A stretch of 20,043 bases of DNA from Welwitschia mirabilis (taxonomy: Eukaryota; Gnetophyta; Gnetopsida; Welwitschiales). The DNA lies in NCBI GenBank assembly GCA_051453625.1, contig JBOZIK010000001.1, forward strand, positions 132,309,896 to 132,329,938, read 5' to 3'. A model generated the notes under the pieces. The model was not told where the DNA came from. It searched no databases and worked only from the letters and a program-made list of their open reading frames with translations. Positions 17,617-20,043 of this stretch are shown here, one piece after another. The position numbers and the translations under genes are program-made. Numbering within the stretch: the first letter of the stretch is position 1; each line of letters begins with the position of its first letter.

Positions 17617-20043
17617 TTAGATAATGGAAAAAGGAAGGTCCTCCTTTTGAAGAATGCCTTCCAAAACAAGTGCTTCTATCATGTTTAAGGTTTTATCAGA
17701 AAATGACTTATAGAGCTTTAACCTTTGACCATTAACTTTTTGGATTTCTGTAGTGTTTAAATAGAAAATCTTAACTGAGCTATTTGAGTGTACTTTCTCA
17801 ATAAGATAAGAACCTAACCATTTAGAAGTTAACTTAATTGTGTAGGAAGTGTACTCGGATGTAATACAAGAGGATAAATTGGATAAGTTTAAACTATTTA
17901 TGAATAAGATTTTTGTGATATCGAAACTTAGCTTAAGTCTTGTGAATAAGTTGATGATGTAGGACATGAGTACGTTTTTAATTTAGGTGGTTGAGTTGGA
18001 ATAAATAAATTTTAAGATTTTCATTCAAGTCAATAAGTTTCATTTGATGGATGGAATGATAAGAATTATAGAAAACATTAACTAGTAAAACACACACTTT
18101 ACCATACTCAAGTTCATAGGGTGTGAAACCAAGAGAGTTACGCTAAGTAGTATGATAAGCCTAAAGAACATTATTAATTTTAGAGGACCAAGTATTCTAA
18201 TTGACTAAAAATAATTTTTGAAACATTTCGTTAATCTCTCTATTTGCATTTTTAGCTAGACCATTGATTTGATGATAATAAGCACAAGCAACTCTATATT
18301 TAACACCAATGGAGACAAGAAGTTTTTAAAAGAGGTGATTAATGAAATGGGTATCTTGATTACTAATAATAATACATGGAAATCCAAATCATTGAAAAAT
18401 ATAAGTTTGAACAAAGTTACAAATAGTTCAAACATTATTTTTGGTGGTAGAAGCAGTTACAACCCACTTAGTAATATAATCCACAGCTACTAAAATATAA
18501 GTTTTCGCATTGGAAGGTGGTAAAATTGCTCCCACAAAGTCAATTTTCTAATAATCAAAAGGTTCACATTCAAGTATAGGTTTGAGGGATATATCATGAG
18601 AATGGATAGTGCTACCATAATGTTGACAAGCATTATACTTCTGAGAAAATTTAAATGGATCTTTAAAAAGAGTTAGCTAATAGAATCCAGAGTGAAGAAT
18701 TTTCATGGCAGTCTTTTGGCCACTAAAGTATCCCCTGCAAAATCCACCATGATAAAGTGTTAAAATTTCCATAGTTTTCCATTCAGGCATACATTTATGC
18801 ATAACTTAATCTTTGCAATGTCTAAAAAAATGTGGCTCATTCCACTCATAGTCGCCGATCCTATGGAGAAAATTTTGTTATTGATTTTGATTCCAATGCT
18901 GAGGGGTTTTCATAGTCATTAGATAATTGATGATGTCAGCATACCAAGGAGCAGGGTAAGAAGAAGAGATAGCATACAATTATTTAATTATAAAGAGTAA
19001 CTCATCAGGAAAGAAATCATTAATAGGAGTTTCATCAATGGAGCAATTAAGTTGAGAAAGATGGTTAACCATGATATTATGTTTTCCAGTGTTATCAATG
19101 ATGACAAGATTAAATTCTTGCATTAAAAGGATCCATCTAATAAGTCTGGCACTATAATATTTCTTTGTCATAAGATAATGGATGGCTGTGTGATCTGTGT
19201 AGATATTGATGTAAAAATCAAGAAGATAGTGTCGAAGATGGTCCAAGCAAAAGATCATAGAAAGTATTTCTCTCTTAGTGGAAGTGTAGTTGGTTTGGAC
19301 ATTTGTCAAAGTTTTGCTAAAGTAAGATATGACTTTGAATCCATTTCTCATATTTTTGACTTAGAACCCCCCCACAAGAATATTACTTGCATCACATATA
19401 AGTTCAAATTCTTTGTTCCAATTAGGACCTATGATAATAGGTTTGAAAGAGATTTTATCCTTAAAATTTTTAAAAGCAAGTTGACACGACTCAAATCATT
19501 CAAATTTGACATCTTTTTCAAAAAGTGAATGAAGAGGTTTATAAGTTTTAGCATAGTCATTAATGAATTGGCAATAGAAACCTGCATGTCCAAGGAAAGA
19601 TCTAACTTATTTAACATTTGTTAGAGGGATAAAATTTTTAATGATATATACTTTTGTGGAGTCTATCATAATCTCTTCCTTTGAAATGTGATGACCCAAA
19701 ACAATTTCATGTTGAACAAGAANNNNNNNNNNGTCTTCTATCATATCAGAAAATATTCCCATCAGAGCTCGTTTAAAAGTTCTAGGGGTATCGCAAATGC
19801 CAAATGGCATTCATTTAAAAGAAAGGATTTTAAAGTTATATGTGAAGATGGTTTTAGCTTGGTCTTTGCTTGCTATGCAAATTTGATTATAGCCATTATA
19901 CACGTCAAGAAACTAATAATAAGCATGACCTTGGATTCTATCAAGAAATTAATTAATAAAAGGTAAAGGATAATGATCCTTTTTGGTGATCTCATTAAGT
20001 TTTCTAAAGTCAATGCACATTCTCCATTTTCCTCCTTTCTTTA
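17617..20043 (-). pseudogene. pol: Broken pol (RT, RNase H, integrase) of element B
   Basis: Read leftward from the edge: reverse transcriptase (20043 to about 19640) with KWRMCIDFRKLNE, LDVYNGYNQ (first catalytic Asp) and MPFGICDTPRTF; a 10-N gap at 19723-19732 lies where the M-D-D box should be; after it come EIVLGHHISKEEI and then SFLGHAGFY. RNase H (about 19410 to 18980) has CDASNILVGG, a frameshift, then a 123-codon open piece with STKREILSM, YTDHTAIHYL and ARLIRW. A tether carries PINDFFPDELLF and PWYAD. Integrase has HGGFCRGYFSG, then a core with D at 18539-18541, N for the second Asp at 18359-18361, and K for the Glu at 18251-18253, spaced 59 and 35 residues. The C-terminal 116-codon open piece is 17967-17617. 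The 5' end is cut by the window. Confidence 0.93.
19723..19732. other. Assembly gap (10 N) inside reverse transcriptase
   Basis: The protein jumps from GIFSDMIED to VQHEIVLGHH. In family members this interval is around 45 residues and contains the M-D-D active site, so the gap is under-sized or a deletion lies here. Confidence 0.9.

Larger units (their letters stand above)
14418..20043 (-). mobile_element. Element B: Ty3/Gypsy element, 5' part outside the window
   Basis: Read leftward: pol from the window edge to 17617, spacer, third-frame block (17142 to 16982), 3' region, polypurine tract (15766 to 15752), and 3' LTR (15751 to 14418). The family is the same as A and C. It is less decayed than C: long pieces of integrase and RNase H remain open. 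It starts in the middle of the 5' LTR of A after AATAA (14413-14417), the expected target duplication. Gag, primer-binding site and 5' LTR should lie to the right of the window. Confidence 0.85.

Noticed and set aside
18269-18493. 74-residue plus-strand open frame
   Set aside because: Antisense to the integrase core of element B.
19178-19528. 116-residue plus-strand open frame
   Set aside because: It is antisense to the RNase H and connection segment of element B pol, which has clear motifs on the minus strand.

Overview
The window looks like intergenic DNA from an AT-rich flowering-plant genome. I see no host gene, tRNA, rRNA or CRISPR array. It is almost entirely the remains of Ty3/Gypsy LTR retrotransposons of the non-chromovirus (Athila/Tat-like) kind, all broken by stop codons, frameshifts, deletions and nested insertion. 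Four assembly gaps are present: 1385-1581, 4463-4562, 11308-11823 and 19723-19732.

Layout. (1) Element D, about 1-1384, minus strand: a fragment of a different LTR-type element, with eight 29-bp repeats, a TATA box, and four 37-bp repeats just upstream of that TATA. (2) Element C, 1582-7000, plus strand: broken pol (reverse transcriptase, RNase H, integrase), then a long 3' region with relics of a third reading frame, ending in a polypurine tract. (3) Element A, 7001-14417, minus strand: a complete 3' LTR (7001-8363, TG...CA), a 3' region with the same third-frame block, only the C-terminal tail of pol, a long gag-like decayed frame, a leader with 108-bp tandem repeats, a primer-binding site, and 410 bp of its 5' LTR. 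(4) Element B, 14418-20043, minus strand: a complete 3' LTR (14418-15751), a 3' region, and broken pol running off the right edge. B appears to be inserted inside the 5' LTR of A.

A, B and C belong to one family. They share the pol C-terminus, the layout after pol and the PPT/LTR junction, and A and B share the LTR. C lies tail-to-tail with A and B. In intact relatives gag would form the particle and pol would copy and integrate the element. No copy here could do so by itself.

The most notable points are a post-pol reading frame conserved at the amino-acid level in all three copies, an LTR in the wrong orientation joined exactly to the polypurine tract of C, unusually long inverted ends on the LTR, and a hairpin motif recurring in both the U3 and the leader. 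I found no sign of a novel functional system beyond this retrotransposon family.
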